Assembly (NCBI GenBank): GCA_947589085.1
Contig: CANPZD010000001.1
Coordinates: 1 to 64,000 of the forward strand
Length of the DNA stretch: 64,000 nucleotides
Source: an uncultured Clostridia bacterium
GTDB taxonomy: Bacteria > Bacillota > Clostridia > Christensenellales > Borkfalkiaceae
Direction of reading: 5' to 3'
Part shown: one piece after another, positions 20,242 to 28,455 of the stretch
Numbering within the stretch: position 1 is the first letter of the stretch
How the letters are laid out: each line of letters begins with the position of its first letter
The notes under the pieces: generated by a model
The model's input: only the letters and a program-made list of their open reading frames with translations
The model's database searches: none
What the model was told of the DNA's origin: nothing
Position numbers and translations under genes: made by a program

Positions 20242-22254
20242 ATGAAAAAGCACTCGAAAATCGTTTTTTCGCTTCTGCTTGCGTTGCTCCTTTCATTTTG
20301 CTGTATACTCGGCGGATGCGGCGACAGCTCGCATGAGCACACGTTCAATACGGAAAAATGGAAGTACGACGAAAATACGCACTGGAATCCCGCGACCTGC
20401 GGTCACAGCAAGGCAAAGGGAAACGAATCGGCGCACGTATTCGGCGCCGGCAACACTTGCGTCGTGTGCGGATACGAAATGAAAGATGCGTCCACGCACA
20501 CGCACACCTTCGAGACGGACTGGACGTATAATCAGACGTACCACTGGAAGGCGGCTGCCTGCGGGCATGCGGCGAAGAGCGAAACGGCTATGCATGCGTT
20601 CAACGGCGACGGCGTTTGTGCCTGCGGTTACAAGAGCGACCATGCGCACACGTATACGAAAGGATATATTTACAACGCCGCGTCCCATTGGCATGTGTGC
20701 GACATCTGCAACGTGCGGACGGAGAAAGAGGATCATATCATGAGCAACGGGAGTTGCTCGGTCTGCGGGTATCAAGTGTCCGAGCCTGTCGGAAGCACGG
20801 ATAATTACGATACGTATTACGAGATCTTCGTGTATTCCTACAACGATACGGACGATAACGCGATCGGCGATCTGAAAGGGATCACGCAGAAGTTGGATTA
20901 TATCCACGATCTCGGCTACACGGGGATCTGGCTCACGCCCATCCATCCGTCGCCGAACAACAATCACATGTACGCCGTTTCCAATTATTACGGCGTCAAT
21001 TGGAAATTCGGGCAGATGGAGGACTTCGACGAACTTGTCACCGAGGCGCATAAGCGCGGGATCAAGATCATTCTCGATATGGTGTTCAATCATTCGTCGT
21101 CGAACACGATCTGGTTCCAGGAGGGCAGACAGGCGTTCGTGCAGGGCGATACGACGAACCGCTACTACGATTATTACAACTTCTCGGCGACGCCGAAAAC
21201 GGGATATGCCAATTACGGCGAGAATCAGTATGCGGAAGCGCTGTTCAATTCGTCCATGCCCGATCTCAATTTCGACAGCGTCGCCCTCAGAGACGAGTTG
21301 GAAAACGTCATGCGCTTCTGGCTGATGGATCACAATGTCGACGGATTCCGGCTCGACGCGGCCAAACATTACTACGGCCCTTCTTCGAGTCCCGACCATG
21401 TGAAAAGCGCGGAGACGGTCAAGTGGATCAATGATACCGCAAAATCCTATAAGCCGAACGCCTATGTCGTTGCCGAAGTATGGGATTCGGCGAATACGAT
21501 CAAATCCTACTATACGCGGAGCGGATCGGACAGCTTCTTCTATTTCCCGGCGGCCATGGACGCCTCCACGGGCAAAACGCCGCGGGCTTCCGGAGATATC
21601 GCGCAGGCGGTGTCGTCGTCCAACCCCGGCACGTTCTTCAATTCCATGCTCAACGCGTACAATGCGGCCGCAGGTCACATCCCCGCGCCCTTCATGGATA
21701 ACCACGATACCAACAGGATCGCGAGCGGCTTGGGAGAGGACAAGGAGAAGATCAAATTCGCCTACGGTCTGCTCTCGATGTATACGGGAACGACGTTCAC
21801 GTATTACGGCGACGAGATCGGCATGATCGGCCAGAGAACTTCCGGAAGCACGGACGCGGAGCGTCGGTTCGCGATGCTTTGGGATGAAACCGTTCCGCCC
21901 CAGATTGTTGTCGATAATTTCCAGAATTTGTACGCGTTCCCGGGCGCGATCCAACAGCTCGCGGATGCGGCAAGCATATTGAATTACTACAAACAGTGCA
22001 ATCGGGCGCGGAACAGCTATCCCGAATTGCTTCGCGGAAAACCCGAGAAAATTTCCGAATCGAACGGCGTGCTCGTGTTTTCCAAGACGTACAACGGCCA
22101 GACGGTAAAAGTGGCGATCAATTTCTCGAAGAGCGAGCAGACCGTCACGGTTGCCGGCGCGTCCCTGCAGATGAGCATCTGCGCAACGGGAAGCGTCGCT
22201 TCGAGCGGATCGACGCTCACGATGCCCCGGTATTCCATCGCGATTCTCAAATAA
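20242..22254 (+). CDS. GH13 alpha-amylase-type lipoprotein 3 with three His/Cys modules
   Basis: 670 residues. The lipoprotein signal has lipobox 'LGGC' (about residue 28). Three His/Cys-rich modules occupy residues about 31-177, then the GH13 barrel starts at 'DNYDTYYEIFVYSYND'. Catalytic residues: D372 in 'GFRLDAAKH', E412 in 'VVAEVWDS' and D489 in 'DNHDTNR'. The C-terminal beta domain is close to that of amylase 2. The ribosome site AAGGAG lies at good spacing. The three enzymes are likely surface-tethered and act together on starch before import; different module numbers could set reach from the membrane or binding strength. It is separated by 104 nt from the ATPase gene, with no terminator seen. 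Confidence 0.93.
   Translation: MKKHSKIVFSLLLALLLSFCCILGGCGDSSHEHTFNTEKWKYDENTHWNPATCGHSKAKGNESAHVFGAGNTCVVCGYEMKDASTHTHTFETDWTYNQTYHWKAAACGHAAKSETAMHAFNGDGVCACGYKSDHAHTYTKGYIYNAASHWHVCDICNVRTEKEDHIMSNGSCSVCGYQVSEPVGSTDNYDTYYEIFVYSYNDTDDNAIGDLKGITQKLDYIHDLGYTGIWLTPIHPSPNNNHMYAVSNYYGVNWKFGQMEDFDELVTEAHKRGIKIILDMVFNHSSSNTIWFQEGRQAFVQGDTTNRYYDYYNFSATPKTGYANYGENQYAEALFNSSMPDLNFDSVALRDELENVMRFWLMDHNVDGFRLDAAKHYYGPSSSPDHVKSAETVKWINDTAKSYKPNAYVVAEVWDSANTIKSYYTRSGSDSFFYFPAAMDASTGKTPRASGDIAQAVSSSNPGTFFNSMLNAYNAAAGHIPAPFMDNHDTNRIASGLGEDKEKIKFAYGLLSMYTGTTFTYYGDEIGMIGQRTSGSTDAERRFAMLWDETVPPQIVVDNFQNLYAFPGAIQQLADAASILNYYKQCNRARNSYPELLRGKPEKISESNGVLVFSKTYNGQTVKVAINFSKSEQTVTVAGASLQMSICATGSVASSGSTLTMPRYSIAILK
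20332..20772 (+). repeat. Three tandem His/Cys-rich modules within amylase 3
   Basis: Modules at about 20332-20487, 20497-20634 and 20641-20772, each about 45-50 codons. Shared pattern: HxHTF/Y, then W or Y, HW, CGH or CDIC, a lone His, and C-x-C or CxxC followed by GY. A single related copy sits in amylase 2, and amylase 1 has none. The ligand-like spacing could suit zinc, but no metal is proven. Confidence 0.75.
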
Positions 22255-22358
22255 GTTTCGGGAACAGCGTCGGGCAGATCTGTTGAAAAGTACTCCACTG
22301 CGGTTCTCGGAACGAGCGCCGTGAAAGAAAACAAAACCTCAAAGGGAAGGATCATGTT

Positions 22359-24326
22359 ATGGCAAATTTAAGCTTAAAACACATCTACAAAGTTTATCCC
22401 AACGGCGTGAAGGCGGTCAACGACTTCACGATGGATATTGAGGATAAGGAATTTATTGTGTTTGTCGGGCCGTCCGGCTGCGGCAAGTCGACGACGCTTC
22501 GCATGATTGCGGGGCTTGAGGATATCACCGCGGGCGAACTCACGATCGGCGATCTCGTCGTAAACGACATGGAGCCGAAAGACAGAGATATCGCAATGGT
22601 GTTCCAGAATTACGCGCTGTATCCTCACATGACCGTCTATGAAAATATCGCGTTCGGTCTGAAACTCCGCAAAATGCCGAGAGAAGAGGTCAACCGCCGT
22701 GTGCTCGAAGCGGCAGAGATCCTCGGCATTACGGATTATCTCGGCAGAAAGCCGAAAGAGATGTCCGGCGGTCAGCGCCAGCGCGTTTCCCTCGGCCGTG
22801 CGATCGTCCGCGAGCCGAAGGTCATGCTTCTCGACGAGCCGCTCTCCAACCTTGACGCGAAGCTGCGCACCCAGATGAGAACGGAGATCGCAAAGCTTCA
22901 CAACAAGCTGGGCACGACCTTTATCTATGTCACGCACGACCAGATCGAGGCAATGACGATGGGTACGCGCATCGTCGTCATGAAAGACGGCTATGTTCAG
23001 CAGATCGATACGCCCAAGAATCTCTATAATTATCCCGGCAACAAATTTGTCGCGGGATTCATCGGCACGCCGCAGATGAACTTCTTCGAGGGCACTTTGA
23101 AAAAGACCGGCGACAACGTGGAGATCGCGTTCAAGAATACCGATTCCCGCGTGACCGTTCCCTATTCTTATTTCTACAAGACGCGTCCTTCCTATCTCAA
23201 CGGAAAGGCGGAAGTGATCATCGGCCTGCGCGCGGAAGATCTTTCGCTCGACCGCGACGAAGTGGAAAAATCCAACGCGAAGATCAAAGTCAAGATCTCG
23301 CACAAGGAAGAGCTGGGCAACGAGACGCTCGTGTACGGCGATATCAACATGGAGGGCGACGGCTTCGGCGACAGCCCGACGCGCGTGATCATCAAGAGTA
23401 CGGCCGAGGTCGAATATGTGCCCGGCGACGTGGTGGAGGCAGCTTTGAACCTCGACCGCGTGCACCTCTTCGACAGCAAGACGGAAGTCTCCATTCTGCC
23501 CCGCGTTCCCGAATTCAACTATCTCGATTGCAGCGTAAAGGGCGGCGTGCTCAGCTTCCTCGGCCAAAATCTGAAACTCCCGTCCGCGATCCAATGCGAG
23601 GATTGCACGGGCGAGTTGCTGATCCCCACGAATGCGATCAAGCTCGGCGGCACGATCGCGGCCAACGTCATTTCGTCGGAAACGGTCTGCGGGCAGAAAT
23701 TGCTCGCGTTGGAGCTTGGCGGCAGAAGAATTTATGCCACGACCGATCAGGACGTCACGGAAGGCTTCGTGAATATTTCGATCGATATGAAGCGCCTCAC
23801 CATTTTGAAGGACGACGAAGAGATCGTGCAGCCGCTGCCCGAGATCGTCAGCTTCGACGGATCGTTCAAGAAGATCAAGGTCGTCGATGACGTTCCCGAA
23901 ACGGAGGAAGAGCGCGCAAAGCGTCTTGCCAAAAAGAATGCGTCGCCCGAAGAGGAGCCTGTGCTCACCAAGCGCAAGAAGGTCGTCCGCTTCCTGCTGA
24001 ATATCGAGGGCACCGATTTCCCCGTTTCCGAAGAGATCGCGCAAAAACTCATCACGGCGCTCACGGTCAAGCGCGTATTCGATAAGGCTTACCGCTACGA
24101 ATGCACGCCTTACGACATCAAGTTCGCGGACGCCGGGATCGAGGCCGAGTGCGTCGGGATCGCCGACTACGGCGCCGAAAAGTTTGCGAAATGCAAAGTG
24201 GGGGAAAAGGAGATCTACGTAAAACTGTGCGACGGCGCTCCCGAACCCGCGGGCAAGGTGTATCTTGCTCCCGAGATCGAGAAACTTTCGATCATTCAGG
24301 CAGATATGGATATTCGCCTCGTCTGA
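22359..24326 (+). CDS. MsmK/UgpC-type sugar ABC transporter ATPase with long C-terminal extension
   Basis: 655 residues; relatives of the MsmK/MalK type are usually about 360-380. The ABC domain is complete: Walker A 'GPSGCGKST', Q-loop 'FQNYALYPHM', signature 'MSGGQRQRVSLGRA', Walker B 'VMLLDEPLSNLD' and switch His in 'YVTHDQIEAM'. A MOBE/TOBE-like region follows to about residue 375. The extra about 280 residues contain beta-rich segments separated by a charged linker ('ETEEERAKRLAKKN'), with endings such as 'VHLFDSKTEV', 'ISIDMKRLTI' and 'APEIEKLSI' that look like repeated OB-type modules. It energises the MalF/MalG-like importer. The ribosome site AAGGGAAGG selects the ATG at 22359. The extension may be regulatory, by analogy with MalK inhibition by EIIA. 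Confidence 0.93.
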   Translation: MANLSLKHIYKVYPNGVKAVNDFTMDIEDKEFIVFVGPSGCGKSTTLRMIAGLEDITAGELTIGDLVVNDMEPKDRDIAMVFQNYALYPHMTVYENIAFGLKLRKMPREEVNRRVLEAAEILGITDYLGRKPKEMSGGQRQRVSLGRAIVREPKVMLLDEPLSNLDAKLRTQMRTEIAKLHNKLGTTFIYVTHDQIEAMTMGTRIVVMKDGYVQQIDTPKNLYNYPGNKFVAGFIGTPQMNFFEGTLKKTGDNVEIAFKNTDSRVTVPYSYFYKTRPSYLNGKAEVIIGLRAEDLSLDRDEVEKSNAKIKVKISHKEELGNETLVYGDINMEGDGFGDSPTRVIIKSTAEVEYVPGDVVEAALNLDRVHLFDSKTEVSILPRVPEFNYLDCSVKGGVLSFLGQNLKLPSAIQCEDCTGELLIPTNAIKLGGTIAANVISSETVCGQKLLALELGGRRIYATTDQDVTEGFVNISIDMKRLTILKDDEEIVQPLPEIVSFDGSFKKIKVVDDVPETEEERAKRLAKKNASPEEEPVLTKRKKVVRFLLNIEGTDFPVSEEIAQKLITALTVKRVFDKAYRYECTPYDIKFADAGIEAECVGIADYGAEKFAKCKVGEKEIYVKLCDGAPEPAGKVYLAPEIEKLSIIQADMDIRLV

Positions 24327-24340
24327 TAAAAATCAAGACA

Positions 24341-24370
24341 AAAACGGAGCCGAAAGGCTCCGTTTTTTTT
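24341..24370 (+). terminator. Rho-independent terminator of the maltodextrin operon
   Basis: Perfect 11-bp stem 24341-24351 / 24356-24366 with a GAAA tetraloop, followed by a T-run. Confidence 0.92.
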
Positions 24371-24542
24371 GTGCGAAAAAAATGCAGACGACTTTTTTCG
24401 AAAAAACAAATCAAATATAAAATCACAGATTTTTTGATTTTTTCCGTTTTTATCATGAAAAAACGCTGTTTTTACTTTATTTCGATAAAAATCGAAATAA
24501 CAAGAGCAGTGTTATTTTTGCGTTCTGTGCGATAAAATAATA
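24371..24542. other. AT-rich intergenic region with inverted repeats
   Basis: No gene seen. It holds a weak hairpin 24419-24425 / 24435-24441 with a T-rich tail and a perfect 8-bp inverted repeat 24479-24486 / 24491-24498 with an AAAA loop, which could be an operator. A possible -10 TAAAAT at 24533-24538 lies 7 nt before the next ATG, but its -35 is poor. Confidence 0.4.
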
Positions 24543-24545
24543 GTG

Positions 24546-25472
24546 ATGATCAAGACGGTGACTTCCGCGCAGCCTAAAAGGGCGGGCGCGCACAACAGAG
24601 CGGTCTCGTTTTTTGCCGACGTATTGCGGGGCGCCGCGATCGGCGTCGCATTTATTGTTCCGGGATTTTCCGGCGGTTCCGTTGCGGCGATCCTCGGGAT
24701 CTACGAGCGGCTTGTCGGGGCGGTCGCGGATATCTTCAAACATTTCAAGCGAAGTTTTCTCACGCTACTGCCCATCGCGCTGGGTTTGATTCTGGGCGCG
24801 GCGGCGCTCATCCTGCCCATTCAATGGGGCGTCAGGAATTATCCCGTTCCGACCGTTTCGCTGTTTGTCGGACTTTCCATCGGCGGGTTGCCGACCATCC
24901 GGAGCAAGGCGCCCGGGAAACCCACGGCACGGAATGCGGCCGCGTTTGCGATCCCCTGTCTGGTCGCGGCCGCGCTTGCCTTTCTGCCCGCCGCGAAAAA
25001 ACCGGAGGGATTCTTATACGCGCTGGATCCCGGCGGCTATGTGATCCTGTTTCTGGTCGGCGCGGTCGCCGCAAGCGCGCTGGTCGTGCCCGGGATTTCC
25101 GGTTCCATGCTGCTGCTCATCTTCGGATACTATGCGCCGCTCGTCTCTCTCATCACGCAGCTTCTTCTTGCCGGCACGCAGCCCGCAAAGAGCCTGCTTG
25201 TTCTCGGGGTCGCGGGAGCGGGCATGCTGGTGGGATTCTTTCTCGTCTCGCTGCTGATGCGGTATTTTCTCAAAAAATTTCCGCGGTCAACATACTTTGC
25301 GATCCTCGGGTTTATCACGGGATCGATCGTCGCGGTTTACGCGCCGTTCGCAAAGAGCGCGGCGGCCATGGGGGCGTGGGGTTGGATCGTCTCGCTCGCG
25401 CTGCTCATGCTCGGGATCGCGCTCTCTCTGGCGCTTCTTTCCGCCGTCAGGAAAAAGAGCAAAAAACTTTGA
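24546..25472 (+). CDS. DUF368 membrane protein (PopT-like polyprenyl-phosphate transporter candidate)
   Basis: 308 residues from the ATG at 24546; a GTG at 24543 is also possible. No Shine-Dalgarno site is visible before either. The N-terminal signature 'RGAAIGVAFIVPGFSGGSVAAILGIYE' region, with a second 'SALVVPGISGSMLLLIFG' half, shows the internal duplication of DUF368 proteins; about eight membrane segments follow. DUF368 (PopT) members are reported to recycle undecaprenyl phosphate across the cytoplasmic membrane for cell-wall precursor synthesis. UppP, which makes undecaprenyl phosphate, is encoded at 44386-45213. The gene is monocistronic, with a terminator directly after it. Family assignment is firm; transport function here is by homology. 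Confidence 0.88.
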   Translation: MIKTVTSAQPKRAGAHNRAVSFFADVLRGAAIGVAFIVPGFSGGSVAAILGIYERLVGAVADIFKHFKRSFLTLLPIALGLILGAAALILPIQWGVRNYPVPTVSLFVGLSIGGLPTIRSKAPGKPTARNAAAFAIPCLVAAALAFLPAAKKPEGFLYALDPGGYVILFLVGAVAASALVVPGISGSMLLLIFGYYAPLVSLITQLLLAGTQPAKSLLVLGVAGAGMLVGFFLVSLLMRYFLKKFPRSTYFAILGFITGSIVAVYAPFAKSAAAMGAWGWIVSLALLMLGIALSLALLSAVRKKSKKL

Positions 25473-25487
25473 TGATTTTCATAGGGG

Positions 25488-25514
25488 AAACGCCGCGGCA
25501 AGGGCGGCGTTTTT
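25488..25514 (+). terminator. Rho-independent terminator
   Basis: 9-bp stem 25488-25496 / 25504-25512 with a 7-nt loop, ending in a T5 tract. Confidence 0.85.
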
Positions 25515-25603
25515 GTATGTTCCGGCCTTCCGCGTCCGCGTGATTTATGCAAAGGAGGGGCGAAAAAAATTTTCCATTATTTTCCGCAAGTTCTTTGAAG
25601 TGC

Positions 25604-25632
25604 TTGACAGGTATATCTAAATATAGTATAAT
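25604..25632 (+). promoter_or_regulatory. Consensus promoter of rny
   Basis: Perfect TTGACA (25604-25609) and TATAAT (25627-25632) with a 17-bp spacer; expected start of transcription is near 25639. Confidence 0.9.
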
Positions 25633-25635
25633 GAA

Positions 25636-25683
25636 TCGGACAATGCCGAAAAAGGCTCAAAATGTTGGGGTTCGGCAGTCCGA
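25636..25683 (+). other. 5'-terminal stem-loop of the rny mRNA
   Basis: A long stem pairs 25636-25641 and 25644-25650 with 25671-25677 and 25678-25683, with a 2-nt bulge and a 20-nt loop. It sits almost at the predicted +1, so the transcript would begin in a stable hairpin. The ribosome site AAGGAGG lies downstream and unpaired. Confidence 0.6.
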
Positions 25684-25711
25684 ATAACAGAAAGAGAAGG
25701 AGGCTGTAAAT

Positions 25712-27325
25712 ATGCACAACATGTTCAGCCTGCTCCTTGTGGACAATACAGCTGCGATCGCGCTTTTCGTGGTGCTTCCCTTGCTGGGAATTGCGATCGG
25801 CGGAGTAGTTGTTTGGTTGGTTCTGAAACAGGTTTCCAAAAAGAAGTCCGCACAGAAATTGGACGAAACGAGCAAACGGGTCGAAGAAATGCTCGCAACC
25901 GCACAAGCAGAGTGCAAACAGTTAAAGAAGGAAGCAATTTTAGAGTCGAAGGAGCAGGATCTTAAACGCAGAAACGAATTTGATCAGGAAATGAAGGAAA
26001 AGCGCGCCGAGCAGCAACGTGCGGAAGCGCGTTTGGGCCGGCAGGAGGACGCGCTCGAAAAGCGCGAAACGGAGATCGCGCGGAAAGAACAATCTCTGGA
26101 AGCGCAGAGGAACAACCTTCAGAAGCGCACGGAAGAAGTGCAAAAGACGCAGGAGCAGGTATCGCATCAGCATGAGCTGATGTTGCAGGAGTTGGAACGC
26201 GTTGCCCAGCTCACGAAGGAAGAGGCAAAGCAGCAACTCACCGACGAGATCCTCGATGAAACGCGCCGCGATCTTGCGGTGCAGGTGCGCAATCTCGAAC
26301 AGCAGGCAAAAGACGAGGCCGAACTCAACGCAAAGAACGTCATCACGCTTGCCATTCAGCGCTGCGCGGCCGACCATACTTCGGAGACGACGGTCTCCGT
26401 GGTGCCGCTTCCGAACGACGATATGAAAGCGCGCATCATCGGGCGCGAAGGCAGAAACATCCGCGCCATCGAGAACGCCACGGGGATCGAGCTTATCATC
26501 GACGATACGCCCGAAGTCGTGATCCTTTCCGGGTTCGATCCGGTGAGAAGGGAAATCGCGCGGCTCACGCTCGAAAAACTCATTTCGGACGGCCGCATCC
26601 ATCCCGCCAAGATCGAGGAGACGGTGGAAAAGGTCACGAAGGACATCGAAAATCAGATCAAAGCGGCGGGCGAGAACGCCATGTTCGAAGTGGGGATCTT
26701 CGGGCTGCATCCGGAGATCATCAAGCTCCTCGGGCGGCTGAAATTCCGCACAAGTTACGGCCAGAACGTGTATCGGCATTCCATCGAAGTGGCGCAGCTT
26801 GCGGGTCTCATGGCGCAGGAACTCGGTCTCGACGTGAATTTTGCCAAGCGCGCGGGTCTCCTGCACGATATCGGCAAGGCGGTCGACCACGAGCAGGAGG
26901 GCACGCATATCCAGCTGGGGGCGGATATCGCGAAGAAATATAAAGAAAACGCCATGATCGTCAACGCCATCATGGCGCACCACGGCGATGTGGAACCCAA
27001 GACGATCGAGGCCGTGCTCGTGCAGGCAGCGGACGCCATTTCCGGTTCGCGCCCGGGCGCGAGAAGAGAGACGGGCAGCAACTACGTGAAGCGTCTCGAA
27101 AAACTCGAGGAGATCGCTTCCGGGTTCCGCGGCGTGGACAAGAGCTACGCGATCCAGGCGGGCCGGGAAGTCCGCGTGATCGTCAAACCGGAACAGATCG
27201 ACGACGCAAAGGCCATGTTCCTTGCGAAGGATATCGCCAAGAAGATCGAGAGCGAACTCGAATATCCCGGGCAGATCAAGGTCAACGTCATCCGCGAGTT
27301 CCGAAGCGTTGAATTCGCGAAATGA
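25712..27325 (+). CDS. rny: Ribonuclease Y
   Basis: 537 residues, close to the usual 520. Membrane-anchored endoribonuclease that starts decay and processing of many mRNAs in Gram-positive bacteria. Layout: N-terminal membrane helix (about 14-37, '[19 protein letters not shown]'), a long charged coiled coil (about 45-200, rich in Lys, Glu, Gln), a KH RNA-binding domain with GxxG loop 'GREG' at about residue 244, and the HD catalytic domain with H356, and H385-D386 in 'LLHDIGK'. The ribosome site AAGGAGG is strong and selects the ATG at 25712. It has a consensus promoter, a 5' hairpin and its own terminator, so it is monocistronic and strongly expressed. Confidence 0.97.
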   Translation: MHNMFSLLLVDNTAAIALFVVLPLLGIAIGGVVVWLVLKQVSKKKSAQKLDETSKRVEEMLATAQAECKQLKKEAILESKEQDLKRRNEFDQEMKEKRAEQQRAEARLGRQEDALEKRETEIARKEQSLEAQRNNLQKRTEEVQKTQEQVSHQHELMLQELERVAQLTKEEAKQQLTDEILDETRRDLAVQVRNLEQQAKDEAELNAKNVITLAIQRCAADHTSETTVSVVPLPNDDMKARIIGREGRNIRAIENATGIELIIDDTPEVVILSGFDPVRREIARLTLEKLISDGRIHPAKIEETVEKVTKDIENQIKAAGENAMFEVGIFGLHPEIIKLLGRLKFRTSYGQNVYRHSIEVAQLAGLMAQELGLDVNFAKRAGLLHDIGKAVDHEQEGTHIQLGADIAKKYKENAMIVNAIMAHHGDVEPKTIEAVLVQAADAISGSRPGARRETGSNYVKRLEKLEEIASGFRGVDKSYAIQAGREVRVIVKPEQIDDAKAMFLAKDIAKKIESELEYPGQIKVNVIREFRSVEFAK

Positions 27326-27340
27326 TTTAAGCGGGATTTG

Positions 27341-27370
27341 AGCGGCGAAAGGGATTTTCGCCGCTTTCTT
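27341..27370 (+). terminator. Rho-independent terminator after rny
   Basis: 10-bp stem 27341-27350 / 27356-27365 with a 5-nt loop, followed by a T-rich tail. Confidence 0.85.
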
Positions 27371-27389
27371 TTTACCGATTTTTCCGTTG

Positions 27390-27423
27390 TCTCTGCGGCT
27401 GCGCCCGCATGCGGACGCAGAGA
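27390..27423. other. Hairpin between rny terminator and spo0A promoter
   Basis: 8-bp inverted repeat 27390-27397 / 27416-27423 whose loop contains the palindrome CGCATGCG. No T-run follows on either strand, so it is not an obvious terminator. Function unknown. Confidence 0.35.
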
Positions 27424-27438
27424 GAAAAAAGTATATTT

Positions 27439-27476
27439 TTCGACGTATTCGCCAATTATGTATAAAATTCGTCAAA
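27439..27476 (+). promoter_or_regulatory. Two imperfect Spo0A-box-like sites upstream of spo0A
   Basis: TTCGAC at 27439-27444 and TTCGTCAAA at 27468-27476 each resemble the reverse form of the 0A box (TTCGACAAA) with one or more mismatches. They lie 39-76 bp before the -35 box, a place where autoregulation could act. The match is weak. Confidence 0.3.
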
Positions 27477-27514
27477 TATCGTAAAATATTTTTTGAATTA
27501 TGTACAATAATGAC

Positions 27515-27543
27515 TTTACAAATCCGATTTTGTGTTTTATAAT
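27515..27543 (+). promoter_or_regulatory. Promoter of spo0A
   Basis: TTTACA at 27515-27520, 17-bp spacer, TATAAT at 27538-27543, a vegetative-sigma type site. The leader is about 35 nt and ends in TAAGGAGG before the ATG at 27585. Confidence 0.82.
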
Positions 27544-27584
27544 GCTCTTACCGTCAATTTTCGGCGGACTTTAAGGAGGTTTGT

Positions 27585-28334
27585 ATGAAACGTATTCTCA
27601 TCCTCGAAAGTAACGAGGAGTTTGCGGCGCAGCTTTCGGCACATTTTTCCGAAAAAGGCTATGAAATCTGCGGCGTCACCGCCGACGGCGCCGAGGGCCT
27701 GAAACTGCTTGACAGTGCAGCGCCTTCCGTCGTTGTGCTCAGCTTATCCCTCAGGAGCTGCGATGGGTTTACCGTGATGGAATCCGTCAAAGCGAGCGGC
27801 AAGAAGGTCGACTTTATCGTGCTCGGCAACTATTCGGACGATAAGATCATCAGCCGCGTGATCGCGTTGGGCGCAAGGTACTATCTGATGAAGCCCGTAT
27901 CCGCGCAGTTGGTGGAGGAGCGCGTCGCGGAGATCTTGGAAGAGAGCGCGCCCAAAACGGAAAAGTACGAAAGACGCAGAGCGGGATCGTTGGACGAACG
28001 CATTTCCAACATCTTCATTTCGATCGGGATCCCGCCGCACATCAAGGGGTACAACTATCTGCGAGAGGGGATCAAGCTTGCCGTGAACGATCCGCACATC
28101 ATCAACAATGTGACCAAAGGCCTGTACCCGATCATCGGCGAAAAGTTCGGCACGACTGCGAGCAAAGTGGAGCGCGCCATTCGTCATGCCATCGAAGTGG
28201 CGTGGAACAGAGGACGGGTAGACGCCGTCAATGCGATTTTCGGCGCAAGGGTTTATATCGGGACCGAAAAACCGACCAACAGCGAGTTTATCGCGCTCGT
28301 CGCCGATAAGCTGATTTTGGAAAGCATGGTGTAA
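27585..28334 (+). CDS. spo0A: Spo0A sporulation master regulator with degenerate receiver domain
   Basis: 249 residues. The C-terminal DNA-binding domain (about 130-249) is unmistakable: 'IKGYNYLREGIKLAV', then 'TTASKVERAIRHAIEVAW' and 'KPTNSEFIALVADKL', nearly as in Bacillus. The receiver half is unusual. The phosphoacceptor aspartate (D56 in Bacillus subtilis) is Ser53 in 'VVVLSLSLRSCDG'; the acidic pair D10-D11 is E8-S9; the conserved Thr before the switch is Gly in 'IVLGNYSDD'. Only the Lys in 'YYLMKP' remains. The domain therefore cannot be phosphorylated in the standard way. The protein may be active without phosphate, be controlled by dimerisation or a ligand, or act outside sporulation. 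A good promoter, ribosome site and terminator argue against a pseudogene. Confidence 0.96.
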   Translation: MKRILILESNEEFAAQLSAHFSEKGYEICGVTADGAEGLKLLDSAAPSVVVLSLSLRSCDGFTVMESVKASGKKVDFIVLGNYSDDKIISRVIALGARYYLMKPVSAQLVEERVAEILEESAPKTEKYERRRAGSLDERISNIFISIGIPPHIKGYNYLREGIKLAVNDPHIINNVTKGLYPIIGEKFGTTASKVERAIRHAIEVAWNRGRVDAVNAIFGARVYIGTEKPTNSEFIALVADKLILESMV

Positions 28335-28350
28335 AAGCAATGCTTTGAAA

Positions 28351-28380
28351 AAAACCGGGAGACGCAGCTCCCGGTTTTTT
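28351..28380 (+). terminator. Rho-independent terminator after spo0A
   Basis: Perfect 11-bp stem 28351-28361 / 28368-28378 with a 6-nt loop and T-run. Confidence 0.92.
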
Positions 28381-28397
28381 CATGCGCCGGAATTTCA

Positions 28398-28426
28398 TTG
28401 CCCTTTTCCCGAATTTGTGCTATAAT
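28398..28426 (+). promoter_or_regulatory. Promoter of the GNAT gene
   Basis: TTGCCC at 28398-28403, 17-bp spacer, TATAAT at 28421-28426 with an extended -10 TGC just before it. Confidence 0.75.
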
Positions 28427-28455
28427 CGGATCAATGCAAAGGGAGGGCGGCGAGA

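Noticed and set aside
24509..24546. Strong promoter for the DUF368 gene
   Set aside because: A fair -10 exists, but no acceptable -35 lies at 16-18 bp, so it is not listed as a promoter.
25545..25565. Possible small gene after a ribosome-site-like AAAGGAGGGG
   Set aside because: No start codon with an open frame follows at suitable spacing before the rny promoter.
25940..27475. Open frame of 511 codons on the minus strand
   Set aside because: Antisense to the rny coiled-coil and HD regions; no start signals and no domain.
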